Below are positions 1 through 8,379 of a stretch of DNA of 64,000 nt, piece after piece. Positions within the stretch are counted from its first letter, which is position 1. Each line of letters starts with the position of its first letter. The DNA comes from Streptomyces hiroshimensis (GTDB lineage: Bacteria > Actinomycetota > Actinomycetes > Streptomycetales > Streptomycetaceae), in assembly GCF_014650335.1 (NCBI RefSeq), contig NZ_BMUT01000015.1, forward strand, positions 106,202-170,201, read 5' to 3'. The notes under the pieces were generated by a model, which worked only from the letters and a program-made list of their open reading frames with translations, ran no database searches and was not told the DNA's origin. The translations under genes were made by a program, and so were the position numbers.

Positions 1-474
1 GCTCTGCACGACGCGGTTGCAGTTGAGGCTCGCGTACTCGCCGGTGATCTTGCGCGTGCCCTGGTAGAGGCCGTAGTGGCCGGGGTTGCGGAAGTCCCAG
101 GTGATCGTCTGGGTCTCGGAGCTCGTCGCGGAAGCGGTCGTCTTCACGCTCAGGCCCACGCTCGCCCCGACCTTGCCGAGCAGCTCGCTGCCGAATTCGG
201 CCGAGAGCTTGACGTCCAGGCCCACCTCGACCGTGATCGTGGTCTCGTTCTTGACCGTGACGGTCTGGCTGCCGGTCGATCCTGCGGTGATGTAGTAGCC
301 CTTGAAGTGTGTGATCGTCGGTTCCACGAACGCGGTCTTGACGACCGGGCGTCGCTTGCCGAGATCGGCGGACGTACAGAAGTCCCCCGCCTTCGGACCG
401 GTCGCCGCGGCGGCGGACCCGGCCATGGTGGTCACACCGGCGAACACCGAGGTGGTGGCCAGCGCGAGGGTCAG
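1..474 (-). CDS. Secreted protein of unknown family, 3' end cut by window
   Basis: Reading leftward, the frame is open from an in-frame stop at 541-543 to the window edge and uses G/C third positions throughout. It opens with a hydrophobic stretch (GALTLALATTSVFAG...) followed by Ala-rich residues, which looks like a secretion signal. The mature part is rich in Ser/Thr with alternating polar and apolar residues, for example around residues 75-110, typical of long beta-hairpins. There is no ATG, GTG or TTG between the upstream stop and the hydrophobic core. The start given is a CTG at 472-474. Internal GTG (at 444-447) and ATG codons would cut off most of the signal. The true start is therefore unclear and may be damaged. 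No function is assigned; a secreted beta-rich protein is as far as the sequence goes. Confidence 0.55.
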   Translation of the reverse strand, partial: MTLALATTSVFAGVTTMAGSAAAATGPKAGDFCTSADLGKRRPVVKTAFVEPTITHFKGYYITAGSTGSQTVTVKNETTITVEVGLDVKLSAEFGSELLGKVGASVGLSVKTTASATSSETQTITWDFRNPGHYGLYQGTRKITGEYASLNCNRVVQS

Positions 475-531
475 GGCCCCTCTCGTCCAACGGCCGGGCT
501 CCGGACGTGGGTCGAAAAGCCGGAGCCCGGT

Positions 532-545
532 ACTGACTGGTCAGT
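532..545. promoter_or_regulatory. TetR-type inverted repeat ACTGAC-TG-GTCAGT
   Basis: This is a perfect 6-bp inverted repeat with a 2-bp spacer. It lies just upstream of the secreted-protein gene that reads leftward. The form (ACTGAC/GTCAGT) is typical of TetR-family operators. No TetR gene is in the window, so the regulator would act from elsewhere. Confidence 0.4.
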
Positions 546-638
546 CACTGGTGCCTGATTGCCGGAAACATAGCGGCACCGTCGAACGCACAGCCATGAC
601 GGAATCGGTCACGAGGAGCGGCCGGAATACGAACCAGA

Positions 639-670
639 GGGGAGGCCTGCGTTTCCGTATAGGCCTCCCC
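639..670 (-). terminator. Terminator after the beta-propeller gene
   Basis: This hairpin has a perfect 10-bp stem (GGGGAGGCCT / AGGCCTCCCC) and a 12-nt loop. It starts 5 nt beyond the stop codon of the leftward beta-propeller gene. Confidence 0.75.
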
Positions 671-674
671 CGCG

Positions 675-2315
675 TCAGTTGTCGGTGCCCGGCAGGGCTA
701 TCAGGGACTTCTGGCGGCGTTCCACTTTCCTGCCCTTGGTCTCCGAGACGTAACCCGCCGAGAGGTAGAGGGACTTGCCGTGGGCCACGGGGTAGGGGTC
801 GGAGCCTATCCAGGCCGTGGTGGGGGTGGCGCGGTAGGTGCGGACGGTCTTCCGGGATCCCGTCGCCGGGTCGAAGCGGACCAGGGTGGCCGGGTCGTGG
901 ATGTTGCCCGCCGAGTAGGCCAGGACGGCGTCGGTGTCCGCCGGCGACGAGACCAGGTGGAACGTCTGCAGGTAGCCCGTCGCGCGCTGTTCCCACAGGC
1001 GCTTTCCCGTGGTCAGGGACCAGGCGGTCAGCTGGTTGTTGTCGTCGGAGTCCTTCTCCTCGCGAGCCGTCGCCATGACCAGCTTGTCGCCCGCGATCCG
1101 GACGTCCGGAGCCGGGGCGCTGCCGTCGCCGCGGGTGAGGCCGAAGCGGCGCTTGGGTGTGCCTTCGAGGCGGGTGCGGAGTTTGCCGTCGTCGTCGAGG
1201 ACGCTCACGCGCATACGGCCCTCGTAGGGCTGGTCGGGGTCGTCGACGACGATCGGGGAGGTCGCGAGGACCTGCCCGTGCGTGCCGTACTCGCCGAGGC
1301 GGTACTTCCACTTCTCATGGCCGGTGGCCGGGTCGACCGAGGCGAGGTACGTGCCCGGGTCCTTGCTGCCGAGGAGGCAGTGCCGGATACGGAGGAGCTG
1401 CTTGCCTCCGGTGTAGCCCTCGCCCCTGCAGGTGTCCCCGTCCTCGGCGCCCTCGTACAGGCCCTTGTCGTCGTCCTTCCACAGCTGCTTTCCGTCGCTC
1501 ACCCGGAACGCGGTGGTGAGGTGGTTGTCCGCCGAGACGACCACGACGTCGCCGCTGCGGGCGATCCGGGGGCCGTTGGAGGGTGCCCACTCGTCGGCGT
1601 CGACGGAGTGCTCCCAGAGCGTCTTGCCCGACGTCAGGTCGACGGCGTAGAACGTGTGGCACGCCGCCCCGGAGCCGCGGGCGAGGACCGCGATGCCCGC
1701 CGTGGAGTCGGCCGACGCCTGGCACAGGACGCTGCCCGAGCCGGGGGTCGGAGCCTCCCAGCGCTGCTTGCCTGTCTTCGGGTCGAGGGCGACCACGCGG
1801 TCCGGCAGGGCCTTGACCACGCTCTTGTCGGTGAACCAGACGCCACGGATCATCGTGGGGTGCTCAAGCCCGGACCTGGTGTACGGAAGGCTCCACGACA
1901 CGGTCGCCCGGCTTCCACCGGAGCCTGCCTTGCCGGATCCGCCCCTTGCCCCGCCGTCCGGCAGCAGCATCCAGACGCCCGCCCCCAGCGCGACGACGAG
2001 GACCAGTCCCACGGCCACCGCGAGGGCTATCAGCCCTTTGCGCGTGGGGCGGTCGGGGACCATACGGGGTGCTCCCGGTATACCCGGTGCATACACCGGT
2101 GCATACATGGGCGGCGGGACTTGGCCCGTTGCGTAGGGAGGTGCTGCACCGTACGACGGTGCCGGTCCGTACGCCGGTACCGGTCCGTACGACGGTGCCG
2201 CCGCTTCCCCCGGTGCCGGCGGCGTCGGCGGCGTCGGCGGCGTCGGCGGTCGCGTCGGGTCCGGCGGCGCGATGACGTAGTCGTCCCCGCCGTTCTCGTT
2301 CAAGGGCTCGCCCAT
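675..2315 (-). CDS. Membrane-anchored PQQ-like beta-propeller protein
   Basis: The 546-aa product has three parts. Residues 1-90 are rich in Pro, Tyr and Ala (PPTPPTPP, repeated SYGPxPAYG units) and probably cytoplasmic. One membrane helix follows at about 95-117 (GLIALAVAVGLVLVVALGAG). The rest, from about 135, is an outside domain with repeated motifs of the PQQ/Trp-docking type: VVALDPKTGKQRWE, YAVDLTSGKTLWE, FRVSDGKQLWK, ASVDPATGHEKWK and TAWSLTTGKRLWE. Such propellers act as binding scaffolds or substrate sensors; no enzyme residues are evident. The ATG at 2315 is preceded by AAGGAGA and GAGG. The upstream gene on the same strand encodes a diguanylate cyclase and ends 137 nt before this start, so co-transcription is possible but unproven. 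Specific function is unknown. Confidence 0.8.
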   Translation of the reverse strand: MGEPLNENGGDDYVIAPPDPTRPPTPPTPPTPPAPGEAAAPSYGPVPAYGPAPSYGAAPPYATGQVPPPMYAPVYAPGIPGAPRMVPDRPTRKGLIALAVAVGLVLVVALGAGVWMLLPDGGARGGSGKAGSGGSRATVSWSLPYTRSGLEHPTMIRGVWFTDKSVVKALPDRVVALDPKTGKQRWEAPTPGSGSVLCQASADSTAGIAVLARGSGAACHTFYAVDLTSGKTLWEHSVDADEWAPSNGPRIARSGDVVVVSADNHLTTAFRVSDGKQLWKDDDKGLYEGAEDGDTCRGEGYTGGKQLLRIRHCLLGSKDPGTYLASVDPATGHEKWKYRLGEYGTHGQVLATSPIVVDDPDQPYEGRMRVSVLDDDGKLRTRLEGTPKRRFGLTRGDGSAPAPDVRIAGDKLVMATAREEKDSDDNNQLTAWSLTTGKRLWEQRATGYLQTFHLVSSPADTDAVLAYSAGNIHDPATLVRFDPATGSRKTVRTYRATPTTAWIGSDPYPVAHGKSLYLSAGYVSETKGRKVERRQKSLIALPGTDN

Positions 2316-2452
2316 TCGGCCTCGAATCTCCTTCTCTCCCTCGTAAGGGACTAGTCATACCAAGTCGGATTCCCCGGCGGCCCGCCGGGCGGCTTGCGGG
2401 CGCCGGGTGCGGGTACGGCAGATGCAGCCTGTACGACAGGTGCGGCCCGGGC

Positions 2453-3127
2453 CTACGACGCGTTCCTGCGCATCGGCGCGAGCAGCGTCAGATGGGCGCC
2501 CGAGCGGGTGCCGGAGCGGCCGTCGCGGCGGCCGTTGGTGGTGCGGTAGACGTCGACGGGGCCGGCGGGGCGCCAGTGTTCGCCGAGTCGCTTGGCGGTG
2601 TACATCGCCTCGTCCGCACCCCGGAGCAGGTCCGAGAGGGCGGCGCCGGGCCGGTGGCTGGTGCGGCAGATGCCTATGGAGGCCCGCGGGGAGAGAGTGA
2701 CGCTGCCGGTCTCCAGCGGTGCCGAGAGACGGGCGGAGAGGCTGCACGTCAGCTCGGAGTCCAGGTCGGCGTCCGGCGCGAGGCGCACCACGGCGGTGAA
2801 CTCGTCGCCGCCCAGCCGCGCCGCGAAACCGCCCCGCTCCCGGCACCACGCGGCCAGGCGCCGGCCGACCGCCGCGATGACCTGGTCGCCGACGGCGTGC
2901 CCGTGCGTGTCGTTGATCTGCTTGAAGCCGTTGAGGTCGAGCAGCAGGACGGCGGCGTGCGGCCGCTTCACCGCCCGCTGCGCCCGGCTGGTGAACTCCT
3001 CGCGGCACATGAGGCCGGTGAGCGGGTCGGTGCGGGCGGTGCGCAGGCGGCGGACGAGGAAGAGGGCGTGGGCGGCCCATCCGATGGTGGGGGCGGCGAT
3101 CGGTAAGGCCTGGATCAGGAGGTTCAT
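2453..3127 (-). CDS. Short membrane diguanylate cyclase (GGDEF)
   Basis: The product is 224 aa. A single N-terminal hydrophobic segment (about residues 3-26) leads directly into a GGDEF domain that begins with the usual DPLTGL (34-39). The signature RLGGDEF is intact (GGDEF at 106-110), as are the metal/substrate region LLLDLNGFKQINDTHGH (61-76) and the late GADEAMYTAK motif. It should therefore make c-di-GMP, which in Streptomyces controls development through BldD. No I-site (RxxD) is evident just before GGDEF. The ATG at 3127 is chosen because GGAAGG lies 7 nt upstream; longer upstream frames encode only Arg/Gly-rich sequence without domain character. A second c-di-GMP protein lies less than 1 kb away. 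Confidence 0.85.
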   Translation of the reverse strand: MNLLIQALPIAAPTIGWAAHALFLVRRLRTARTDPLTGLMCREEFTSRAQRAVKRPHAAVLLLDLNGFKQINDTHGHAVGDQVIAAVGRRLAAWCRERGGFAARLGGDEFTAVVRLAPDADLDSELTCSLSARLSAPLETGSVTLSPRASIGICRTSHRPGAALSDLLRGADEAMYTAKRLGEHWRPAGPVDVYRTTNGRRDGRSGTRSGAHLTLLAPMRRNAS

Positions 3128-3405
3128 CGGGCACCTTCCGGAACAGAGAGGTGGCCCGTCGCTTCCCTCGCCGTGGACGCCATGAGCGCGCGTTGAGGCG
3201 CGAGTACGCCGTCGCGGTGGGGCGCGAGCGGGCCGGTGGGTGGGTCCGGTCATGCTGGAGATCCCCCGTTTCCCCGGGCCCCGCCCGTGGCCGTGCCCAC
3301 GGCCCCACCCGTTCCGCACCCGTCCGCGCCTACCTCTGGCCCACGGCCGCGGATCGCGGCAGGCTGGGCAATCCGACAGAGATCCGGCGGAAAGGGAGAT
3401 CAACG

Positions 3406-3810
3406 GTGAGTCCACAGAAGACCGGCCGCCCCGAAGCCCCCCTCTCGCGCGTCGCCCTCACCCCCGCCGCCGCGCGCCTCCTCCGCCTGCTGCGCGAGCG
3501 GCACGGCCCCCTGATGTTCCATCAGTCCGGCGGCTGCTGCGACGGCAGTTCGCCGATGTGCTATCCGGACGGCGAGTTCCGTACGGGCGCCTCGGACGTC
3601 CTGCTCGCCGAGCTGACGGTCGAAGGCGTCGCGGAACCGGTCGGCTTCTGGATGTCGGCCGACCAGTTCGAGCGCTGGCGCCACACCCACCTCACGGTGG
3701 ACGTGGTGCCCGGCCGCGGCAGCGGTTTCTCCCTTGAGGCGCCGGAGGGGCAGCGCTTCCTGCTGCGGTCACGGCTCCTCACGGATGACGAGGCGCGGCA
3801 GCTCGGCTGA
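3406..3810 (+). CDS. DUF779 family protein
   Basis: The 134-aa product carries the DUF779 signature HQSGGCCDGSSPMCYPDGEF (about residues 43-62), followed by a compact beta-rich domain ending in RSRLLTDDEARQLG. DUF779 proteins are often found beside aldehyde dehydrogenase genes; none is present here, so it is solitary. The clustered cysteines suggest metal or thiol chemistry, but the activity is not known. The GTG start at 3406 is supported by AAGGGAG 8 nt upstream; an ATG further upstream (3151) would add low-quality Arg-rich sequence. It lies between two c-di-GMP genes and runs against both. Confidence 0.85.
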   Translation: MSPQKTGRPEAPLSRVALTPAAARLLRLLRERHGPLMFHQSGGCCDGSSPMCYPDGEFRTGASDVLLAELTVEGVAEPVGFWMSADQFERWRHTHLTVDVVPGRGSGFSLEAPEGQRFLLRSRLLTDDEARQLG

Positions 3811-3826
3811 GAAGCCCCCATACGGT

Positions 3827-3885
3827 GCCGACGCCTACACCTGCGCCGACGCCTACACCTACGCCTGCACCTACACCTGCGCCTA
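3827..3885. repeat. Short tandem repeat, 18-bp period
   Basis: Two exact copies of GCCGACGCCTACACCT occur 18 bp apart, followed by a looser run of the same CCTACACCTGC words. The run fills the gap between the convergent DUF779 and GGDEF-EAL genes and touches the stop codon of the latter, so it may be worn-down former coding sequence. Confidence 0.6.
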
Positions 3886-6522
3886 CGACGCCGCGTCCAC
3901 CAGCGACAGCGTGTGCAGCCGCTCCGGCGGGCCCGGCCGCGCGTAGTACCAGCCCTGGGCCGTGTCGCATCCCAGCACCCTCAGGTGCTCCGCCTGCGTG
4001 CCCGTCTCCACCCCTTCGACCGTCACCGACAGGTCCAGGGTGTGGGCGAGCGAGACGATCCCCTCGACGATCTTCACGTCGACGGGATCGGCGGGCGCGC
4101 GCTGCATGCCGCGCGTGAAGGAACGGTCCAGCTTGAGCGTGCTGACGGGCAGTCTGCGCAGGTAGGAGAGGTTGGAGTAGCCGGTACCGAAGTCGTCCAG
4201 GGCGATGTCCACGCCCAGGTCGGCGAGCTGGCGCAGCGGCCGCAGCTCCTCCTCGTCGGCCCCGATGAGGGCGTTCTCGGTGACCTCCAGGCACAGGGCC
4301 GACGGGTCCAGGCCCGAGCTGTCGAGGACGGCCACCGTGTCGGCGACGAGCGAGGGGTGGCGCAGCTGGGACGGCGAGAGGTTGACGTTGACCCGCATCG
4401 GGCCCTCGTTCGTGCCCTCGGACCGCCAGGCGCGCGCCTGCCGCGCGGCCTCCTGCAGCACCCAGCGCCCCAGGGGCACGATCAGGCCGGTGCTCTCGGC
4501 GAGCGGGATGAACTGGTCCGGCCCCAGGACGCCGTGGACGGGGTGCAGCCAGCGTACGAGGGCCTCCGCGCCCCGCACCGTGCCGTCGTTGAGCCGGACG
4601 AGCGGCTGGTACTCGATGAAGAACTCGCCGTTGTCGAGCGCCGCCGGCAGGCAGTTGGTCAGGCTGTGCCGGGCGATGACGCGGGCGTCGGAGTCCGCGT
4701 CGGCGAGCTCGTAGCGGTTTCCGCCCGCGGCCTTGGCGCGGTACATGGTGATGTCCGCGCTGCGCAGCACCTCCGCGGCGCCGCTCTCGCCGGACGCGCC
4801 GTCCACGATGCCGATGCTGGCCCGTACGGACAGGTCGCGGCCGTCGAGGCGTACGGGCTCGGCGAGCGCGGCCAGCATCCGGCGGGCGAGGGCGGCCGCG
4901 TCCTCCTGCGCGGTGGGGCCGGTCAGCAGGGCCACGAACTCGTCGCCGCCGAGGCGGGCGACGAGCTCCGCGGGCTCCTCGGCGCACGAGCGCAGCCGCT
5001 CGGCGACGGCGACGAGCAGCCGGTCGCCCACGGCGTGGCCCAGGCTGTCGTTGACGGCCTTGAAGCCGTCGAGGTCGAGGTAGCAGACGCCGAAGCGGTC
5101 TTCGCCGGGGGCGAGGGCGCGGTCGAGCCGCTCGAAGAACAGCGTGCGGTTGGGCAGGCCGGTGAGGGCGTCGTGCGTGGCCTCGTAGCGCAGCTGCTCG
5201 TGCAGCAGGCGGCGCTCGGTGATGTCCTCCATCAGCGCGAGCTGGTACTGGGGGCGGCCGTGCGCGTCGCGCAGCAGGGCGACGGACAGGTCGGTCCACA
5301 GCACGCTGCCGTCGCCGCGGTAGTACGCCTTCTCGACGCGGTAGTAGTCGCGTTCGCCGCGGACGAGCTCGCTGTAGAGGCCCCAGACGTCGGGCGAGTC
5401 GTCGGGGTGGACCATCTCGCCGACGTTGCGGCCGGTGACCTCGGCGGCGTTGGTGCCGAACATGCGGCTGAGGGCGTCGTTGACGTCCATGATGCGGCCC
5501 TCGACGTCCGCTATGCCGACCCCGATGGCGGCGCCCTCGAACACGGCGCGGAAGCGCTCCTCGCTGGTGTGCAGCGCCCGTTCCGTCTCGGCCTGTGCGG
5601 CGAGGGCGGCGCGGGAGAGGGCCTCCTGCTCGGCGAGGGTCCGCTCGCGCAGGGCGCGGGCGAAGCCGGCGGCGACGGTGTGCTGCAGGCGCGAGCAGCG
5701 GGCGCGGGTCTCCTCGTCCGAAAGGTTCCGGTCCGGCGGGCAGTACAGGACGAGGTAGGAGTCGACCGCGCCCAGGATCAGCGACAGGGCGTCCGGGTCG
5801 GTGCAGTGCGCGCGGACGAGCGCGGCGCCGACCTCGGCCGCGGGCTCGGGGTCGAAGGGCTGCGAGCGGAGGGCGGTACGCAGGAGGGCGGCGAGCGGGA
5901 CGAGGTAGTCCTCGAACTCGGCGCGGGTCATGGAGGTGGCGGTCGCGGGGTAGACGGCCCGGCTCCAGACGGCTGCGAAGCGGCGAAGGGCGTCTTGCCC
6001 TCCGGGCAGATGGGCGTCTTGCCCTCCGGGCAGGGGCAAGGGGCGCTCGTGCGGGGGGCCGCCCGGCCCTCGTACGTCGTGGTCCATCTGGGCGTGGGCG
6101 TTCAGCGCCCCGGGGCGGTCCGTCCCGAGACAGTCCGTGCCCAACCGGTCCGTCCCAGGATGGTCCGTGCCCAACCGGTCCGTCCCGGGCCCGGCCGTCC
6201 CCGGCGTGCCGGCCGGAGTCCCGCTCCGATCCCGGTCGCCCTCCCCGGCTCCGGCACCGTCACCGTCCCGCCCGCAACGGCCCGCCGTTCTGCCCGCGGC
6301 CGCCGTGTCCAGTGGCGACAACGCCCCGCTCCCGATACCCACCCCGACCTCGGTTCCGCTTCCGCTTTCGATTCCGTTTCTGGTTCCGCTTGTGCCCTCG
6401 GTCCCGGCCTCGCTCCCCTTGCGAGGCCTTGTGACTTCTGCCCCGGCAGGGCCACCGGTAACCGGCCCTGCCGTTCCGTCTCCGGATCCGCTCGGCTCCT
6501 CGCCGCGCGGCTTTCGGGTCAT
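3883..6522 (-). CDS. PAS-GGDEF-EAL c-di-GMP turnover protein
   Basis: The 879-aa product starts with about 170 residues of low-complexity Gly/Thr/Asp/Pro sequence containing repeats (GTDRLGTDHPGTDRL; LPGGQDA twice). A helical region of unknown type follows (about 180-290), then a PAS/PAC domain (about 300-420, ending LMEDITERR), GGDEF (about 425-595) and EAL (about 615-865). RLGGDEF is intact, and so are the EAL signature residues (EALVRW, NVNLSP, EVTEN, DDFGTGYS, LDRSF, EGVET). Both cyclase and phosphodiesterase activity are therefore possible. The domain order matches Streptomyces RmdA-type proteins, but I do not assign the name. No membrane helix is seen. The ATG at 6522 overlaps the stop of the upstream methyltransferase gene (ATGA), so the two are probably translated together. 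Confidence 0.88.
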   Translation of the reverse strand: MTRKPRGEEPSGSGDGTAGPVTGGPAGAEVTRPRKGSEAGTEGTSGTRNGIESGSGTEVGVGIGSGALSPLDTAAAGRTAGRCGRDGDGAGAGEGDRDRSGTPAGTPGTAGPGTDRLGTDHPGTDRLGTDCLGTDRPGALNAHAQMDHDVRGPGGPPHERPLPLPGGQDAHLPGGQDALRRFAAVWSRAVYPATATSMTRAEFEDYLVPLAALLRTALRSQPFDPEPAAEVGAALVRAHCTDPDALSLILGAVDSYLVLYCPPDRNLSDEETRARCSRLQHTVAAGFARALRERTLAEQEALSRAALAAQAETERALHTSEERFRAVFEGAAIGVGIADVEGRIMDVNDALSRMFGTNAAEVTGRNVGEMVHPDDSPDVWGLYSELVRGERDYYRVEKAYYRGDGSVLWTDLSVALLRDAHGRPQYQLALMEDITERRLLHEQLRYEATHDALTGLPNRTLFFERLDRALAPGEDRFGVCYLDLDGFKAVNDSLGHAVGDRLLVAVAERLRSCAEEPAELVARLGGDEFVALLTGPTAQEDAAALARRMLAALAEPVRLDGRDLSVRASIGIVDGASGESGAAEVLRSADITMYRAKAAGGNRYELADADSDARVIARHSLTNCLPAALDNGEFFIEYQPLVRLNDGTVRGAEALVRWLHPVHGVLGPDQFIPLAESTGLIVPLGRWVLQEAARQARAWRSEGTNEGPMRVNVNLSPSQLRHPSLVADTVAVLDSSGLDPSALCLEVTENALIGADEEELRPLRQLADLGVDIALDDFGTGYSNLSYLRRLPVSTLKLDRSFTRGMQRAPADPVDVKIVEGIVSLAHTLDLSVTVEGVETGTQAEHLRVLGCDTAQGWYYARPGPPERLHTLSLVDAAS

Positions 6523-7343
6523 GGCTTGCGCCCCACGCCCGCGAAGCCGACATACATGGCGGGGTCGTCGTCCGCTCCGCCGGCGCTCTTCACCGGGTCG
6601 GGCCGCCAGTCGGGCATGGCCACGAGCCCCGGCTCGACCATGTCGAAGCCGTCGAAGAAGCGCGCCACTTCCGGGCGCGAGCGCATCAGCAGCGGCGAGC
6701 CCACGTTGCGGTAGACGCCCTCCACTCCCTGCCCCTCCTCCGGCCTGATCGGACCGGTCTCGGTCGTCGCATGCGTGAGGACCAGCAGGCTCCCCGGCGC
6801 GAGCGCGTCGCGCAGCTCGGCCACCGCCGCCCACGGGTCGTCCTGGTCCTCCACGAAGTGGAGGACGGCCACCAGCAGCAGGGCGACCGGCCGGTCAAGG
6901 TCGAGGAGCCTGCCGACCTCGTCACTGGTCAGGATGTCATGGGGCTTGCGCAGATCCGCGGGCAGGACGGCGGAGCGCGGGTCGCCCTCCAGGACGGCCC
7001 GGCCGTGGGCGACGGCCACCGGGTCGTGGTCGACGTAGACGACGTGCGAGCGCGGGTCCGCGGCCTGCGCTATCTCGTGGACGTTGCCGAAGGTCGGGAT
7101 GCCCGAGCCGATGTCGAGGAACTGGGTGACGCCCTCGCCGACGGCGTAGCGCACGGCGCGCCGCATGAAGGCCCGGTTCGACTGCATGATCTTCGGCAGT
7201 CCGGGAAAGGCCTCCATGGCCCGTCGGCCGGCCTCCCGGTCGACCTCGAAGTTGTGCGAGCCGCCCAGGTAGTAGTCGTAGATCCGGGACACGCTCGGCA
7301 CGGAAAGGTCGATGCCCTGGGGGGCCCAGGTGGGACGCTCCAT
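6519..7343 (-). CDS. DUF574 SAM-dependent methyltransferase
   Basis: The 274-aa product matches the DUF574 / Methyltransf_19 family, which is expanded in Streptomyces. It opens with WAPQGIDLSVPSVSRIYDYY and LGGSHNFEVDR, has the SAM-binding stretch FLDIGSGIPTFGNVHE (about residues 80-95), the acidic VVYVDHDPVAV motif (about 106-116) and a late HFVEDQDDP. Substrates of the family are unknown. The start at 7343 is chosen because the protein begins MERPTW as in relatives and GGAG lies about 10 nt upstream; an upstream ATG at 7439 would add 32 unrelated residues. Its stop overlaps the start of the GGDEF-EAL gene by ATGA, which suggests a shared regulatory role. Confidence 0.87.
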   Translation of the reverse strand: MERPTWAPQGIDLSVPSVSRIYDYYLGGSHNFEVDREAGRRAMEAFPGLPKIMQSNRAFMRRAVRYAVGEGVTQFLDIGSGIPTFGNVHEIAQAADPRSHVVYVDHDPVAVAHGRAVLEGDPRSAVLPADLRKPHDILTSDEVGRLLDLDRPVALLLVAVLHFVEDQDDPWAAVAELRDALAPGSLLVLTHATTETGPIRPEEGQGVEGVYRNVGSPLLMRSRPEVARFFDGFDMVEPGLVAMPDWRPDPVKSAGGADDDPAMYVGFAGVGRKP

Positions 7344-7472
7344 CAGTCTCTTGCTCCAGCTCGTCTCGGGGACATGTGAGCAGAGGCTACTGATCGTTCG
7401 TTCGAATGGAAGCGGCAAGCGGAAATCAGCGATCCGCATTCAGCTCTCATTCACCCTCGTCCGCACGGCTTC

Positions 7473-7500
7473 GATCACGCCAATGGTTGATCATGCCAAT
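7473..7500. repeat. Direct repeat GATCAYGCCAAT in methyltransferase promoter region
   Basis: GATCACGCCAAT (7473-7484) and GATCATGCCAAT (7489-7500) are direct repeats 16 bp apart. They lie about 130-160 bp upstream of the methyltransferase start and are candidate regulator sites. The rest of 7344-7586 shows no gene. Confidence 0.5.
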
Positions 7501-7543
7501 AAATGACCAAGAGGGGAAATATGTCCTGATGCCGTCGCCGCCG

Positions 7544-7569
7544 CCGTCCCGGGAGCGATCCCAGGACGG
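7544..7569 (-). terminator. Terminator after the GNAT gene
   Basis: CCGTCCCGGG and CCCAGGACGG pair over 10 bp with one mismatch across a 6-nt loop. The hairpin begins about 18 nt beyond the stop of the leftward GNAT gene. Confidence 0.6.
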
Positions 7570-7586
7570 CTCGCTCCTGCGTGGCG

Positions 7587-8306
7587 TCAGCCCCGCGGCT
7601 CCCGCCACATCGGCCACATCCGCGGCCCGCCGTCCGGCAGATCGATGGGCGTACCGGTGAAGGCGAAGCCGAGGCGCTCGTAGAGCCCCTTGCTCCGGGC
7701 GCTGCTCGCCTCCAGATAGGCGGGCATCCCCTCCGCGTCACACCGGTCGAGGACGGTCGTCAGGAGCGCCCTGCCCCGGCCCTCGCTGCGCCGGCCGGGG
7801 GCGGCGACGATCGTCGGCAGGTAGTAGTGCGCGCGGTCCCCGGGGTGGGCCGCCTCCGTCAGCTCGGCGACGATCCGGGCGCGGTCGTTCCCGGGATCCG
7901 CCATCGCCAGCTGCTCGCTGAGCTCGTCGTCGCCATCGGCCTCGGTAGCGGCAGCGGCGTCGGCAGCACCGTCGCCGGCACCACCCGCCTGCACCGGTAT
8001 CCACAGCGCCGCCGCCGAGAGGTCGTCCATCACGTCGACCCAGCCGTCGCGCAGCGCCGCGTCCAGGAACACCCCGAAGAACCCGGGGTGGGCGGCGCGG
8101 CGGTGCGCCTCGTCCGGAAAGACCCAGCCGCTGACCGGGTCCTCCATGAAGGCCTCCCCCAGCAGCAGGCTGATCGCGTCCCGCTCCTCCTGCCGGGCCC
8201 GGCGGATCTCCGGTACGACGGTGGTGGTGCTGGCGGCGGTGGCGGTGCCAGCGGCAGCAGTGGCAGTGGCAGTGGCAGTGGCAGCGACTCTCTGATGCAC
8301 AGTCAT
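7587..8306 (-). CDS. GNAT family N-acetyltransferase
   Basis: The 239-aa product has an N-terminal Ala/Thr run (about residues 8-30), then a GNAT fold: IRRARQEERDAISLLLGEAF, an acetyl-CoA loop RRSEGRGRALLTTVLDRC (about 180-197) and the closing ASSARSKGLYERLGF motif (about 207-221). An Ala/Asp-rich insertion sits mid-domain. The layout is that of small-molecule GNATs; the substrate cannot be told. The ATG at 8306 has GGAAGGAA directly upstream, better than the GTG further out. It is a single-gene unit with its own terminator. Confidence 0.82.
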   Translation of the reverse strand: MTVHQRVAATATATATAAAGTATAASTTTVVPEIRRARQEERDAISLLLGEAFMEDPVSGWVFPDEAHRRAAHPGFFGVFLDAALRDGWVDVMDDLSAAALWIPVQAGGAGDGAADAAAATEADGDDELSEQLAMADPGNDRARIVAELTEAAHPGDRAHYYLPTIVAAPGRRSEGRGRALLTTVLDRCDAEGMPAYLEASSARSKGLYERLGFAFTGTPIDLPDGGPRMWPMWREPRG

Positions 8307-8379
8307 GGTTCCTTCCGTACGGCGTACGACGCTCACGTCCTGTCCGCGCCCGATCGTACGGAGGCCACTCCTCCACCCG

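Noticed and set aside
3913..6714. A 933-aa plus-strand frame across the GGDEF-EAL gene
   Set aside because: It has no domain character and is the antisense shadow of a gene with intact GGDEF and EAL motifs.
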